Source: Clostridium merdae
GTDB taxonomy: Bacteria > Bacillota > Clostridia > Oscillospirales > Acutalibacteraceae
DNA: 64,000 bases
Assembly (NCBI RefSeq): GCF_900176635.1
Contig: NZ_FXLN01000004.1
Span: 1 to 64,000, forward strand
Direction of reading: 5' to 3'
Under the pieces are notes generated by a model. It worked only from the letters and a program-made list of their open reading frames with translations, made no database searches and had not been told where the DNA came from. Positions 52,081-61,529 of the stretch are shown piece by piece (positions within the stretch are counted from its first letter, which is position 1; the number at the start of each line of letters is the position of its first letter). Both the position numbers and the translations under genes were made by a program.

Positions 52081-52112
52081 AAAAATCGCGGTGCAAAAAC
52101 TCCGTGATTTTT
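52081..52112 (+). terminator. rho-independent terminator
   Basis: AAAATCGCGG..CCGTGATTTTT hairpin with T-run, ten bases after the phosphatase stop. The rest of the gap to 52319 holds nothing recognisable. Confidence 0.75.
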
Positions 52113-52318
52113 ATAGGCATTTGTAGTTTAAATTATTCATCAGAATTCAATAAACTGAGTATTTATAAATTGATGTTGAGGCTTAGCAAGTGACATAGCT
52201 ATGGTGTAATACATTGAAATAGCTTTTAGAGTTTAAGCCGCGAACGTAAGCTGCAAGCGGTATAATTTGCGTTATAAATGTAATAGATAGAACTTTGGGA
52301 TTGGAGGTATGATGAGTC

Positions 52319-52729
52319 TTGGAAAAAGTGGATATACTCAACCGACTCAGTTACCATTCGGGAAGAAATCCGGATATTGACAATGATAAGTGGAAAAATG
52401 GATATTTAGGTATGCTCCGCCCATATAGAGGAAAGCTTTTTATAGATAATTTTATTGAGATTATGGAATGCTTAAACGAATTAAAAGATGAGTTCCAGAA
52501 AAGTGAAATCGATAGAGAACTCTTTGCAAATATAAATGGCATTATACATTACTCCAACATGTGGACAGAAAATGATGGAATGCTCAAAGGAATTTTACCA
52601 GAAGACCAGGTAATTTTAGTAAGAAGGTGGACTGCCATCATATCGTATTGCGTTATTTGCTTAATGGAAGGAAATGATGAGGCTTTTTACGAATATGAAG
52701 ATTATATTCAGGAGTTAGAGAGTCAATAA
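52319..52729 (+). CDS. hypothetical protein
   Basis: A 136-residue acidic helical protein, no known family (N-R-L-S-Y-H-S-G-R-N-P-D-I-D-N-D-K-W at the start, E-Y-E-D-Y-I-Q-E-L at the end). TTG 52319 lies 11 bases after GGAGG. Two ATGs at 52309 and 52312 fit the site better but lead to a stop after about 23 codons in another frame, so a small frameshift at the start is possible. Confidence 0.6.
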   Translation: MEKVDILNRLSYHSGRNPDIDNDKWKNGYLGMLRPYRGKLFIDNFIEIMECLNELKDEFQKSEIDRELFANINGIIHYSNMWTENDGMLKGILPEDQVILVRRWTAIISYCVICLMEGNDEAFYEYEDYIQELESQ

Positions 52730-52821
52730 ATTACCAATTATGCTTTCGCATAGCTCTTTTAATATAGCAATAGCAAATTTTTATTTAGCTACTGTATGTT
52801 AATAGGTAGATTTCATCTAGA

Positions 52822-52884
52822 TTGAAAGTAGAATCATTAGCCTTATATGAGTATGAAGACTATATGAAAGAGCTTAATAAATAG
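52822..52884 (+). pseudogene. decayed C-terminal copy of the preceding gene
   Basis: Nineteen codons ending Y-E-Y-E-D-Y-M-K-E-L-N-K mirror the C-terminus of the upstream gene (Y-E-Y-E-D-Y-I-Q-E-L). No start or rest of the protein remains. Remnant of a tandem paralogue. Confidence 0.6.
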
Positions 52885-52908
52885 AGTATAGAAAATAGGA
52901 GGATAAAG

Positions 52909-53427
52909 ATGAATAGTGCGATATTGCTTATTCCACTTTTTCTGATTCGGTATGGCTTGCTCTCTCTTGTTAATAGAAAAGCATTGCCTAGAGCGGCACA
53001 TTTCCCACCTATGCAAGGGATAGAAAAGAAAATGTATATACTGTATCAGGCATCTACACTGTATATCATTGTTGATATGTTTTTTCTGAATATCCGTGAG
53101 GGTAAACCATGGCTCTATATTGGATTTTCAATTTATATATTAGGGATATTACTGTTCATTTTTTCAGTAGTTGGCTTTGCTAGGCCCGATAAATATGGAA
53201 TTTGTCGGAGCGGCTTATTTCGCATTTCGCGCAACCCAATGTATGTTGCCTATGGTGTTTACTTTTTAGGTTTTGTTGTACTTACGCAATCAATACTTCT
53301 ATTTCTCGCAGTATTGGTCTTTCAAATTTCATCACATTGGGTGATTCTTGCTGAAGAAAGATGGTGTACAAATCAATTTGGTAAAGAATATAGTGAGTAT
53401 TTGAAACAAGTAAGAAGATATTTTTAA
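52909..53427 (+). CDS. membrane methyltransferase (PEMT / isoprenylcysteine methyltransferase-like)
   Basis: A 172-residue protein with four to five transmembrane helices. It carries the family signature F-R-I-S-R-N-P-M-Y-V-A-Y-G near 100 and a C-terminal E-E-R-W-C .. F-G-K-E-Y-S-E-Y-L-K-Q-V block. The family methylates lipids or prenylated thiols with AdoMet; substrate unknown. AGGAGG precedes ATG 52909. Confidence 0.85.
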   Translation: MNSAILLIPLFLIRYGLLSLVNRKALPRAAHFPPMQGIEKKMYILYQASTLYIIVDMFFLNIREGKPWLYIGFSIYILGILLFIFSVVGFARPDKYGICRSGLFRISRNPMYVAYGVYFLGFVVLTQSILLFLAVLVFQISSHWVILAEERWCTNQFGKEYSEYLKQVRRYF

Positions 53428-53524
53428 CTCACTTATTGCTAATGTATCAAAAAATTTATGTAAGTGGGTGGTTTTATAATCATCGTTTTTTATTTCATTT
53501 TTTTATCACATTTGCAAAGTAGAA

Positions 53525-53564
53525 TTCCCCCACAATTGGAACTGAAATTCCAAGAGCGGGGGGA
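53525..53564 (+). terminator. terminator downstream of the methyltransferase
   Basis: TTCCCCC with GGGGGGA, and an inner TTGGAA/TTCCAA pair, then a T-rich tail. It lies between convergent genes. The rest of 53428-53652 shows nothing else. Confidence 0.72.
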
Positions 53565-53652
53565 GTTATTTTATACTTTTCTTTAAATAGAAATATAGAT
53601 AAAAATCAAAGAAGAAAACTCTACTTCTGCAATTAATAAATAGGCTTTGTTT

Positions 53653-54210
53653 TTAATCGCACGATATAGAGTACCTGTATTCATCCCCTATCTTGTTTTT
53701 TACAATATGCTCATCATCGACAAGATTATTTAAAATACTGTGAATGCTTTTCGAGATATCATATGGTAAATCGCTTGGAGTGGCACCTGCTTGCCTTACG
53801 GACTCAATAAATGCCTGGACTAAATCGTCTTCTGTCGCAGTTTCTAGTTTCCTCAAATTACGAAAGATAGATTTCTCGACTTGATCTATCATACCGCCTA
53901 TTAAATCGGTAATATCGTCTAGCCAATCATATACTTCCTTGAATCGTTGCGTACTATCTATGGCGTTAATAATATCAATTTCTGTCGAGCCAAATTCTTT
54001 TATTGCAGATAATGATTCAAGAGCGTCTAAGGCATAAGAAAGGTTTTCCGCTAAGTTGCCATTTTGTTTTATAAATTCTACGTTATTTTGCCAGCGTTCA
54101 ATGTGCGGAACAATCGTTACTTCATATTCTTTTTGGCATTGGTCACACAATTTCATCGTATTTAATTTTAGAAATAGACCTTGTTTTTTACAATGAGCAC
54201 ATTTTGCCAT
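53653..54210 (-). CDS. zinc-ribbon protein of unknown function
   Basis: A 185-residue protein. An N-terminal ribbon (C-A-H-C-K-K-Q-G-L-F-L .. C-D-Q-C) is followed by an acidic helical region and a winged-helix-like end (I-H-S-I-L-N-N-L-V-D-D-E-H-I-V). The ribbon closely matches that of the prophage gene at 46255, although this gene is outside the element. AGGAAC is upstream of ATG 54210. Confidence 0.68.
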   Translation of the reverse strand: MAKCAHCKKQGLFLKLNTMKLCDQCQKEYEVTIVPHIERWQNNVEFIKQNGNLAENLSYALDALESLSAIKEFGSTEIDIINAIDSTQRFKEVYDWLDDITDLIGGMIDQVEKSIFRNLRKLETATEDDLVQAFIESVRQAGATPSDLPYDISKSIHSILNNLVDDEHIVKNKIGDEYRYSISCD

Positions 54211-54418
54211 AGAAGTTCCTCCAAATGGAAAGTTTTTTTATTGAGTTATAAAAATTAAGTTAATTATAATAAGACAAGACGAAGCCTTACAAATGTATTA
54301 CTTGCTAAGAAACGAAGGATGAATCATAACAAAAATACAAAAGATGTATTTAATAAATGCACCCTATGGTAAATACAATAATAATCTGTTTGCTAGGTGC
54401 TTATTTATTGAAACAATT

Positions 54419-55702
54419 CTATTTTATCTTCCAAATCGTACTGGTTCCATTTTGTTCTTTTGCAATAATGTATCCGTCATTTTGAAGGATACTAGAGTAT
54501 TTTATGGGGAGCACTTCGTTTCCTTTTTTATCAATCATCCCGAATGTATCGGAGAGGTTATGACGTTTATCACTATAATTTCCGATGATTGAAAAACCAT
54601 CCTTAAAATCCTCAAGTGTGTTGTTGGGGTATTGGAGTACTATTTTTCCACTTTTATCAATGACACTGTCACCATCAATCCCTTTCGTTGTTCTTACAAT
54701 GGATAAACCATCTGAAAAAGGAGACGCATTATAATAATTGAGAGGAATCACGACTTTTCCAGTGGCATTAATAAACCCGAATTTTTTAACAGTCATTTCT
54801 TTATTTGATTGAAAAACAAAGGCTAATCCCTCTGAAAAGTCGTAAATCGAACTATAAGTGGGCTGAAGGATCACTTTTCCTTGCTTGTTAATCACTCCGT
54901 TTTTTTCTCCCTGCCGGATGATGGCCAAGCCTTCGTGAAAGCTCTGTGCAGAGTCGTATCTTAAGGGGATGACAACCTTTCCCTGTGTATTAACATAACC
55001 GGCCTTTCCGTTTTGATAAACAACCGCCAACCCTTCCGAAAACTTGTTTGCAAAATCATAAATAAGCGGAACAACTACTTTGCCGGATCTATCAACAAAT
55101 CCGAATTTCATATCCTTCATAACGACTGCGAGCCCATCTGAAAAGCTGAAAGCTTCGTCATAAATGAGCGGAACAACTACCTTGCCATCCTTATTAATGA
55201 ATCCGGTTTTATAGCCGACTTGCGTTGTGCTTGGCAAGCCTGCAATTGGTTTTTGTACGTATTCGTATTTCGTTCCCACCAAGGCAAGGCCCTGCTTAAA
55301 ATCTTCGGCTCTATCGTATGTAATTGGAAGAACGGTTTCCCCCTTTGTATTGAGAAATCCCCATTTATCAACTCCACGCTCAGAGCCTTGTGTGCAGGTA
55401 TTAAGGTTGTTGTCAATATCCATTCCAACCCGTATATAACCCTCTGAAACGTTTGACATCTCGTGGTATTTTAGGGGAATCACTTCGTTGCCTACTGTAT
55501 CAATAAGCCCAAATACTTCACGGTTTTTGTTTTTGTCTGTATATTGACTTACCGTAGAAAATCCCTCAGAAAACCCCTGTATGGAATGGTATTGCAAATT
55601 GTCTTTTACAAGAGTTAACACACTGGGTGTTGATTGAGCGTGTACAGATGATGATAGCGAAATAGTGAAAGCAAAGAATAAAGCGAAAGCTTTCTTTTTC
55701 AT
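54419..55702 (-). CDS. secreted WG-repeat protein
   Basis: A 427-residue exported protein. A signal peptide (K-K-K-A-F-A-L-F-F-A-F-T-I-S, cut near V-H-A/Q-S) is followed by about eight WG-type repeats of 40-45 residues (G-x-I-x-x-x-G-K-V-V-x-P-L-x-Y-D .. F-S-E-G-L-A-V-V). WG repeats form beta structures of unknown binding role. ATG 55702 has GGGAG upstream; an ATG at 55732 lacks one. Confidence 0.85.
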   Translation of the reverse strand: MKKKAFALFFAFTISLSSSVHAQSTPSVLTLVKDNLQYHSIQGFSEGFSTVSQYTDKNKNREVFGLIDTVGNEVIPLKYHEMSNVSEGYIRVGMDIDNNLNTCTQGSERGVDKWGFLNTKGETVLPITYDRAEDFKQGLALVGTKYEYVQKPIAGLPSTTQVGYKTGFINKDGKVVVPLIYDEAFSFSDGLAVVMKDMKFGFVDRSGKVVVPLIYDFANKFSEGLAVVYQNGKAGYVNTQGKVVIPLRYDSAQSFHEGLAIIRQGEKNGVINKQGKVILQPTYSSIYDFSEGLAFVFQSNKEMTVKKFGFINATGKVVIPLNYYNASPFSDGLSIVRTTKGIDGDSVIDKSGKIVLQYPNNTLEDFKDGFSIIGNYSDKRHNLSDTFGMIDKKGNEVLPIKYSSILQNDGYIIAKEQNGTSTIWKIK

Positions 55703-55830
55703 ACTAAAATCTCCCAATCTACATGAATTCATATAAATAAATGTATTATAACATAATTAACCAATAAATAAAAACAAGATTATCCAAAAGCTTTTTCGTA
55801 TCGATTTTACTTACAAAATCAATTCGAATG

Positions 55831-55859
55831 TTGTACCGCACGGGAATAGACAGTATAAT
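55831..55859 (+). promoter_or_regulatory. promoter for rsmH
   Basis: TTGTAC (55831), 17 bp, TATAAT (55854); start near 55866. Confidence 0.7.
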
Positions 55860-55924
55860 AGAAGTATAAAAAGAAAATAAAATGATCGTTTAACATAAAG
55901 GAGAAAAGAAAGGGAAGTTAAATC

Positions 55925-56974
55925 ATGGAGAACCCAGAGCAGAAGCACCAACGGCGCCCGCGGTACAAAGGGACACACCCAAGGAATTTTAAAGAGAAAT
56001 ACAAAGAGCTAGAACCAGAAAAATATGCCGATACGGTTGAGAAGATTATCCAAAAGGGCAATACGCCTGCAGGAATGCACATTTCAATTTGCGTGAAAGA
56101 GATATTGGATTTTCTGCAAATAGAGCCCGGACAAACTGGCTTGGACGCTACCTTAGGGTATGGTGGCCATACCCTAGAAATGCTAAAATGCTTGCAGTCA
56201 AAAGGCCACATGGTAGCACTTGATGCGGACCCCATTGAAATAGTCAAAACCCGAGAGCGCTTGCAGAAGCTAGGCTATGGGCCAGAAATATTAACCATTC
56301 ATCAGCTTAATTTTGCCAATATAGATCAGGTTGCCGCAGAGGCAGGCCCTTTTGATTTTGTGTTAGCCGATTTAGGGCTTTCTTCCATGCAAATTGATAA
56401 TCCCGACAGAGGGTTTACATTTAAAAGGGAAGGCCCGTTAGATTTGCGCCTGAATCCTGAAAAAGGAATCTCGGGTGCCGAACGCTTAAAAGAGTTAACG
56501 CGCGATGAACTAGAGGGCATGCTGATTGAAAATGCAGATGAACCGTATGCGGCGCAAATAGCAAATACAATTGTAACTAAATTACGAAAAGGCGTTCCCA
56601 TTGAAACAACCACTCAGCTTCGTCTTGTCGTTGAAGAAGCTCTAAAGTTTGTACCAAAGGATCAGCGCACAGAGGTCATTCGTAAATCGAGCCAAAGAAC
56701 CTTTCAGGCTTTGCGGATTGATGTAAACAGCGAATTTGAAGTATTATATGAGTTTTTAGAAAAGCTGCCGAATGTATTAGCTAAGGGGGGACGAGTCGCC
56801 ATTTTATCCTTCCATTCGGGTGAGGACAGGCTCGTTAAAAAGTCATTCAAAGCGTTGCACCGAGAAGGGGTGTACCGTGAAATATCAACAGAGATTATTC
56901 GTCCATCCTTAGAAGAGTGCAATCGCAATAGTCGTGCTCGCTCGGCAAAATTGCGGTGGGCAATCAAAGCCTAA
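55925..56974 (+). CDS. rsmH: 16S rRNA (cytosine1402-N4)-methyltransferase RsmH
   Basis: A 349-residue RsmH/MraW. Motifs are L-D-A-T-L-G-Y-G-G-H (AdoMet), A-D-L-G-L-S-S-M-Q-I-D, G-F-T-F-K-R-E-G-P-L-D-L-R and the C-terminal S-F-H-S-G-E-D-R. It methylates C1402 in the ribosomal P-site. It has an N-terminal extension of about 45 basic residues and is alone, not in a division (dcw) cluster, so it may be a second copy. Confidence 0.92.
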   Translation: MENPEQKHQRRPRYKGTHPRNFKEKYKELEPEKYADTVEKIIQKGNTPAGMHISICVKEILDFLQIEPGQTGLDATLGYGGHTLEMLKCLQSKGHMVALDADPIEIVKTRERLQKLGYGPEILTIHQLNFANIDQVAAEAGPFDFVLADLGLSSMQIDNPDRGFTFKREGPLDLRLNPEKGISGAERLKELTRDELEGMLIENADEPYAAQIANTIVTKLRKGVPIETTTQLRLVVEEALKFVPKDQRTEVIRKSSQRTFQALRIDVNSEFEVLYEFLEKLPNVLAKGGRVAILSFHSGEDRLVKKSFKALHREGVYREISTEIIRPSLEECNRNSRARSAKLRWAIKA

Positions 56975-57047
56975 TTAATTTTCATAAAAAATAAGTAATT
57001 ATTTTATAGATTGCACTCAAAAATAATATTCTATTTTAAAATAAAAG

Positions 57048-57076
57048 TTGACGAAAGAGACAATGTGTGTTACATT
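57048..57076 (+). promoter_or_regulatory. promoter of the cold-shock gene, with dyad
   Basis: TTGACG (57048), 17 bp, TACATT (57071). A perfect 10-bp inverted repeat GAGACAATGT (57057) / ACATTGTCTC (57099) spans the -10 and start (about 57083). A leader of about 126 bases follows, as is usual for csp mRNAs that respond to temperature. Confidence 0.68.
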
Positions 57077-57208
57077 TAAAAGGTATTCTAAAAATGTTAC
57101 ATTGTCTCACATGTTTTTGTAAGTCATTGATTCGTTTCATGAGTTATAAAAATGTGTGTTTTTTTGTGCAGTGGTAGGTGCAAATAGAAAAATGGAGGTA
57201 CCACTCAT

Positions 57209-57421
57209 ATGAATTCTGGTACAGTTAAATGGTTTAATTCCGAAAAGGGATTTGGTTTTATCTCGAATGATGACGGAGGAGAAGATGTATTCGTTCACTT
57301 TTCTGCCATTCAGTCTGAGGGATATAAGAACCTGAACGAAGGCGATAAGGTAACTTTCGACACAGAGCAGGACCCGAAAAACAGCAAAAAGCTGCGTGCT
57401 GCAAACGTGAAATTAGCTTAA
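57209..57421 (+). CDS. cold-shock protein, CspA family
   Basis: A 70-residue OB-fold RNA/ssDNA chaperone. RNP1 is K-G-F-G-F-I and RNP2 is V-F-V-H-F. GGAGG is upstream of ATG 57209. A DEAD-box helicase follows within 100 bases with no clear terminator, so they may be co-transcribed; both are cold-adaptation functions. Confidence 0.95.
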   Translation: MNSGTVKWFNSEKGFGFISNDDGGEDVFVHFSAIQSEGYKNLNEGDKVTFDTEQDPKNSKKLRAANVKLA

Positions 57422-57515
57422 GACCATCGCAAGCAGAGAGGTCACCATTTCCTAATTGGATATGGCGGCTTTTCTTTTGTTTACAAACAAGAAACATATA
57501 GAAGAAATGGAGATT

Positions 57516-58796
57516 ATGATTATTACTAACTTTGATCAATTTGGTTTTACACCGGAACTATTGCAAGGCATCACAAAAATGGGATTTCAAGACCCTTCTC
57601 CTGTACAGGCAGCGGCAATCGCACCCATGCTCGAAAAACAGGATCTATTGGTTCAGGCACCAACCGGAACCGGAAAAACTGCGGCGTTTGGTCTGCCGAT
57701 TATAGAAAACGCGGACCCCGAAAACCGCCAAATTCAAACGGTAATTCTCTGCCCTACACGCGAGCTGGCTCTGCAAACCTGCAGTGTATTAAAACAGATG
57801 TCTACTTTCAAGAAGGGCATCCGTATTTTGGCTTTGTATGGAGGAGAACCCATTCAAAGGCAGATTATGGCGCTCAAGCGCTGCCCGCAAATTGTGGTTG
57901 CGACCCCTGGCCGCTTAATGGACCACATGCGCAGAAGGACCACCCGATTAAACCGTGTAAACAGCATTGTGCTTGATGAAGCAGATCAAATGCTGGACAT
58001 GGGCTTTCGTGAAGATATTCACTCCATCTTAGAGTGTGTACCGCAGGAGCGGCAAACCGTTCTGTTTTCTGCTACTTTGTCAGACGAAATTAAAAAAATT
58101 GCAGAGCAGTACCAAAAAGAAACACAGCATATTCGCATTGGGCAAAGTGTAAATAAAGTAGAAAAGGTAGAACAGTTTTATTGCGAGGTACGAGGAAATG
58201 CAAAATTCTCTAGCCTAATGCAGTTAATGGAGAAAAAGCAATACGAGCTTTCGCTCATCTTCGTTTCTACAAAGGTGATGGCAGACACGCTTGCGAACCA
58301 GCTCACTGAGGCTGGCCACCCAGCAGAAGCGATTCATGGTGACCTGCGCCAAAGACAGCGCGACCAGGTTATGCAGCGGTACCGCAATGGTAGGGTGAAA
58401 ACACTTGTAGCGACCGATGTTGCCGCCCGTGGTATTGACGTTGGCGGAATCGACGTTGTTATCAATTACGATATTCCTGGTGACTCAGACAGCTACGTGC
58501 ACCGTATTGGGCGCACCGGCCGTGCAAATCAAAGCGGCGTTGCATATACGCTTATTTACCCCAGAGAGCGTGGCAAGCTGCATATGATTATGAGAAATAC
58601 CAAAGCCAACATCACGCCTTGTTCGTTAGACGGAAAAGTGCTTTTCCCAGATTTTCAAAATCCTCAAAAGCAACTCAAAGAAAGTAATTCTAGAAGAGAA
58701 AACAACAGGCATGAGAATTACAATAAGTCTAAATCTCCCAAAAAACCTTGGAGGAGCGGGTCAGCGCCCCGCAGAAGACGTACAGAGAAGGCCTAA
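57516..58796 (+). CDS. DEAD-box RNA helicase
   Basis: About 426 residues. Motifs: Q-motif P-S-P-V-Q, I A-P-T-G-T-G-K-T, Ia P-T-R-E-L-A, II D-E-A-D, III S-A-T, VI H-R-I-G-R-T-G-R. The tail is basic and Arg/Asn/Ser-rich for RNA contact. CshA/DeaD-like, aids ribosome assembly or mRNA decay in the cold. I choose ATG 57516; ATG 57507 and an earlier one (57456) are also in frame. Confidence 0.92.
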   Translation: MIITNFDQFGFTPELLQGITKMGFQDPSPVQAAAIAPMLEKQDLLVQAPTGTGKTAAFGLPIIENADPENRQIQTVILCPTRELALQTCSVLKQMSTFKKGIRILALYGGEPIQRQIMALKRCPQIVVATPGRLMDHMRRRTTRLNRVNSIVLDEADQMLDMGFREDIHSILECVPQERQTVLFSATLSDEIKKIAEQYQKETQHIRIGQSVNKVEKVEQFYCEVRGNAKFSSLMQLMEKKQYELSLIFVSTKVMADTLANQLTEAGHPAEAIHGDLRQRQRDQVMQRYRNGRVKTLVATDVAARGIDVGGIDVVINYDIPGDSDSYVHRIGRTGRANQSGVAYTLIYPRERGKLHMIMRNTKANITPCSLDGKVLFPDFQNPQKQLKESNSRRENNRHENYNKSKSPKKPWRSGSAPRRRRTEKA

Positions 58797-58811
58797 TCCA
58801 TAGTAAGAGTA

Positions 58812-58857
58812 AAAAGCTTGCCATCAGTGAGATATACTGCTTGTGCGGGCTTTTTTT
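58812..58857 (+). terminator. rho-independent terminator
   Basis: AAAAGCTTGCC..CAGTGA hairpin closing GGGCTTTTTTT, 16 bases after the helicase stop. Confidence 0.8.
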
Positions 58858-58944
58858 ATTCATTATTTTTTGGTAGGAATGAAATAAATTAACATTTATC
58901 CCAAAATGGAATCAATAAATATTGCGAAAGCTTGTTGAAAACTG

Positions 58945-59088
58945 TTGACAAAAAGAAATAAAAGTTGTAGAATTAGCACAATTAAATATCTCTTTTCCGG
59001 TTGGGCAGTTTTCATGTATTTATGATAGCTGTTTTCAAGATTTGTAGCTTAGGGTGGAGGCTTCGTTTGAAGCATCCATCCTTTTTTT
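58945..59088 (+). promoter_or_regulatory. promoter and terminator-containing leader before hppA
   Basis: TTGACA (58945), 17 bp, TAGAAT (58968); start near 58980. The leader first folds CAGTTTTCAT / ATGATAGCTG, then has a strong terminator: GGGTGGA.GCTTC / GAAGC.TCCATCC and seven T (59053-59088). Only about 130 bases separate it from hppA. It may be an attenuator or the end of a small RNA of about 108 bases. It does not match the fluoride-riboswitch consensus. Confidence 0.65.
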
Positions 59089-59216
59089 GTTACGAAAATA
59101 ACTATCAACATTTATATGAAAGGAGGAAAGCGGCAACTCCATTATGAGAAAAGAGAAGAAACTGAACTGTTTCATCAATTGTTTAGGACTTGAGAAGAAA
59201 AAAGGAGGGAATCCCA

Positions 59217-61301
59217 ATGCAAAATTTGTTTTGGGTTGGTTTTGTCGGGTTTATCCTGGCGATTTTTTTTGCATTTATGCAAGAAAAAAAAGTAATGAAA
59301 TATTCAGAGGGTACCGCTGAAATGAAAAAGATAGCGGCGTCCATTCGTAAAGGTGCAAATGCGTATTTAAAGCAGCAATACTCTGCGGTAGCGAAAGTGT
59401 TTGTGGTTGTATTTCTTATTCTGTTAGGAATGGCATTTTTTACAGATGGTCAAATGCTCTCGAAATTTACACCGTTCGCTTTTCTATCGGGCGGTATTTG
59501 GTCGATGCTCGCAGGCCTTATCGGTATGAAAATAGCTACCAACGCCAATGCTCGTACAGCTCAGGCTGCCTCTGAAAGCTTAAATAAGGGCTTGCGTGTT
59601 GCGTTTTCTTCCGGCTCGGTTATGGGCTTTACTGTGGTAGGCTTGGGAATATTAGATATTTCCATCTGGTTCCATGTGCTGCATTATGGTTTTAATATTA
59701 CCGATGCAACTCAGCTTGGTAATATTATGGTTATGAACGGCATGGGTGCTTCCTTTATGGCACTGTTTGCGCGTGTTGGCGGAGGAATCTACACCAAAGC
59801 GGCAGACGTTGGCGCTGACTTGGTGGGTAAGGTAGAAGCCGGTATTCCGGAGGATGACCCCCGTAACCCCGCTACCATTGCAGATAATGTTGGCGATAAT
59901 GTAGGCGATGTAGCTGGAATGGGTGCAGACCTCTATGAGTCTTATGTTGGTTCTATCTTAGCCACCTTTGCTTTGGCTGCTGCTGCTGGTTATGGGTTTG
60001 CTGGAATGCTTTTGCCGATGCTGCTTGCAGTGTGTGGTATTGCTTGTTCCATTATTGGTTCTTTCTTTGTAAAAACAAAGGAAGATGCAACCCAAAAATC
60101 ACTACTTACTTCCCTGCGCACTGGTACTTATTTGGCGGCGGTATTGTCTGCCGTAGCCGCAGCTCCCCTAACGTATTACACTGTTGGAAGTTGGGGCGTT
60201 TATGTAGCAATTCTGTGTGGCCTGATTGGTGGCTGCGCGATTGGCTATTTTACAGAATACTATACGTCTGATACTTATAAGCCCACTCAAGATCTTGCCG
60301 CTTCGTCTGAGACTGGCTCCGCAACCGTAATCATTGGCGGCTTGTCTTTGGGAATGCGCTCCACTGCGGCTTCTATCCTCATTGTTGTTGCAGCAGTTAT
60401 CATCAGCTTCTTTGCTGCTGGTGGAGGAACCAGCTACAACTTGGGCCTGTACGGCATTGGTATTGCCGCTGTGGGAATGCTTTCCACATTGGGCATTACA
60501 CTGGCGACGGATGCTTATGGCCCGGTTGCAGATAATGCTGGCGGTATTGCCGAGATGGCTGGCCTGCCCGAGCAGGTGCGCGAGCGTACCGATGCACTCG
60601 ATTCCCTTGGTAATACAACGGCTGCAACAGGTAAGGGCTTTGCCATTGGTTCTGCCTCTTTAACTGCTTTGGCACTATTAGTCTCTTATGTAAATATTGT
60701 GAACGAAAAAGGATTTACAATGGATCTTTCCTTAACCAACCCCACTGTGTTGGTTGGTTTGTTTATTGGTGCTATGCTTGCCTTTGTGTTCTCTGCCTTT
60801 ACCATGAGTGCAGTGCAGATTGCTGCAGAGTCTATTGTTATGGAAGTTCGCCGCCAGTTCAAAGAAATCGCTGGTATTATGGAAGGCAAAACAGAGCCTG
60901 ACTATGAAGCCTGCGTTAGTCTTTGCACAAAAGGCGCATTGCGCCAAATGGTTGCCCCCGCTTTGTTGGCAATTATTGTACCAATACTAACCGGCCTTAT
61001 TTTGGGCGCGGAAGGTGTTGTTGGTCTTTTGGGTGGTGTATCCGTTACCGGTTTTGCGATGGCAGTATTTATGTCCAACGCCGGTGGTGCCTGGGATAAT
61101 GCTAAAAAATACATTGAGGCTGGTCACCATGGCGGAAAAGGCTCCGATTGCCATAAAGCGGCTGTGGTAGGCGATACGGTTGGCGATCCTTTTAAAGATA
61201 CCTCTGGACCGTCCCTCAATATTTTGATTAAACTCTGCTCAACCGTTTCGATTGTATTCTCCGGTTTAATTCTTTCATTTAATTTGATGGGTTTACTGTA
61301 A
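59217..61301 (+). CDS. hppA: membrane-bound ion-translocating pyrophosphatase
   Basis: A 694-residue protein with about 16 transmembrane helices. It uses pyrophosphate hydrolysis to pump H+ and/or Na+. Catalytic blocks are [11 protein letters not shown] and D-N-V-G-D-N-V-G-D, repeated near the C-terminus as [16 protein letters not shown] (Ala rather than Lys) marks the K+-dependent type. ATG 59217 has AAAGGAGGG; an earlier in-frame ATG (59190) precedes it. A leader with terminator lies upstream. Confidence 0.95.
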   Translation: MQNLFWVGFVGFILAIFFAFMQEKKVMKYSEGTAEMKKIAASIRKGANAYLKQQYSAVAKVFVVVFLILLGMAFFTDGQMLSKFTPFAFLSGGIWSMLAGLIGMKIATNANARTAQAASESLNKGLRVAFSSGSVMGFTVVGLGILDISIWFHVLHYGFNITDATQLGNIMVMNGMGASFMALFARVGGGIYTKAADVGADLVGKVEAGIPEDDPRNPATIADNVGDNVGDVAGMGADLYESYVGSILATFALAAAAGYGFAGMLLPMLLAVCGIACSIIGSFFVKTKEDATQKSLLTSLRTGTYLAAVLSAVAAAPLTYYTVGSWGVYVAILCGLIGGCAIGYFTEYYTSDTYKPTQDLAASSETGSATVIIGGLSLGMRSTAASILIVVAAVIISFFAAGGGTSYNLGLYGIGIAAVGMLSTLGITLATDAYGPVADNAGGIAEMAGLPEQVRERTDALDSLGNTTAATGKGFAIGSASLTALALLVSYVNIVNEKGFTMDLSLTNPTVLVGLFIGAMLAFVFSAFTMSAVQIAAESIVMEVRRQFKEIAGIMEGKTEPDYEACVSLCTKGALRQMVAPALLAIIVPILTGLILGAEGVVGLLGGVSVTGFAMAVFMSNAGGAWDNAKKYIEAGHHGGKGSDCHKAAVVGDTVGDPFKDTSGPSLNILIKLCSTVSIVFSGLILSFNLMGLL

Positions 61302-61334
61302 TCGAATATAGCAGCAAGCTAATTTATAAATGTG

Positions 61335-61369
61335 GAAAAGACGAACACTGTTTCAGTGTTCGTCTTTTC
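61335..61369 (+). terminator. rho-independent terminator of hppA
   Basis: AAAAGACGAACACTG / CAGTGTTCGTCTTTT, a perfect 15-bp stem with a three-base loop, followed by CG and TTTTT. Confidence 0.92.
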
Positions 61370-61455
61370 GTTTTTATAGTAGAGCCAAAGCTTGCCATCT
61401 ATCATGATTCACGGCCCTCTCTATTGCTTATTAGAGTGGCTTTTGATATTCATTC

Positions 61456-61484
61456 TTGACATAAAACCGAATATCTCCTATTCT
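61456..61484 (+). promoter_or_regulatory. promoter of the LysR gene
   Basis: TTGACA (61456), 17 bp, TATTCT (61479). Confidence 0.72.
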
Positions 61485-61529
61485 GTTAGGTAGCTTTTAT
61501 ACCCACAAAGAAGAGAGGAAACGGTTGTC

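Noticed and set aside
54344..54592. Plus-strand ORF at the 3' end of the WG-repeat gene
   Set aside because: Mostly antisense to the WG gene, with no ribosome site; treated as chance.
58945..59088. Fluoride riboswitch before hppA
   Set aside because: The conserved pseudoknot bases of the crcB motif are not visible.
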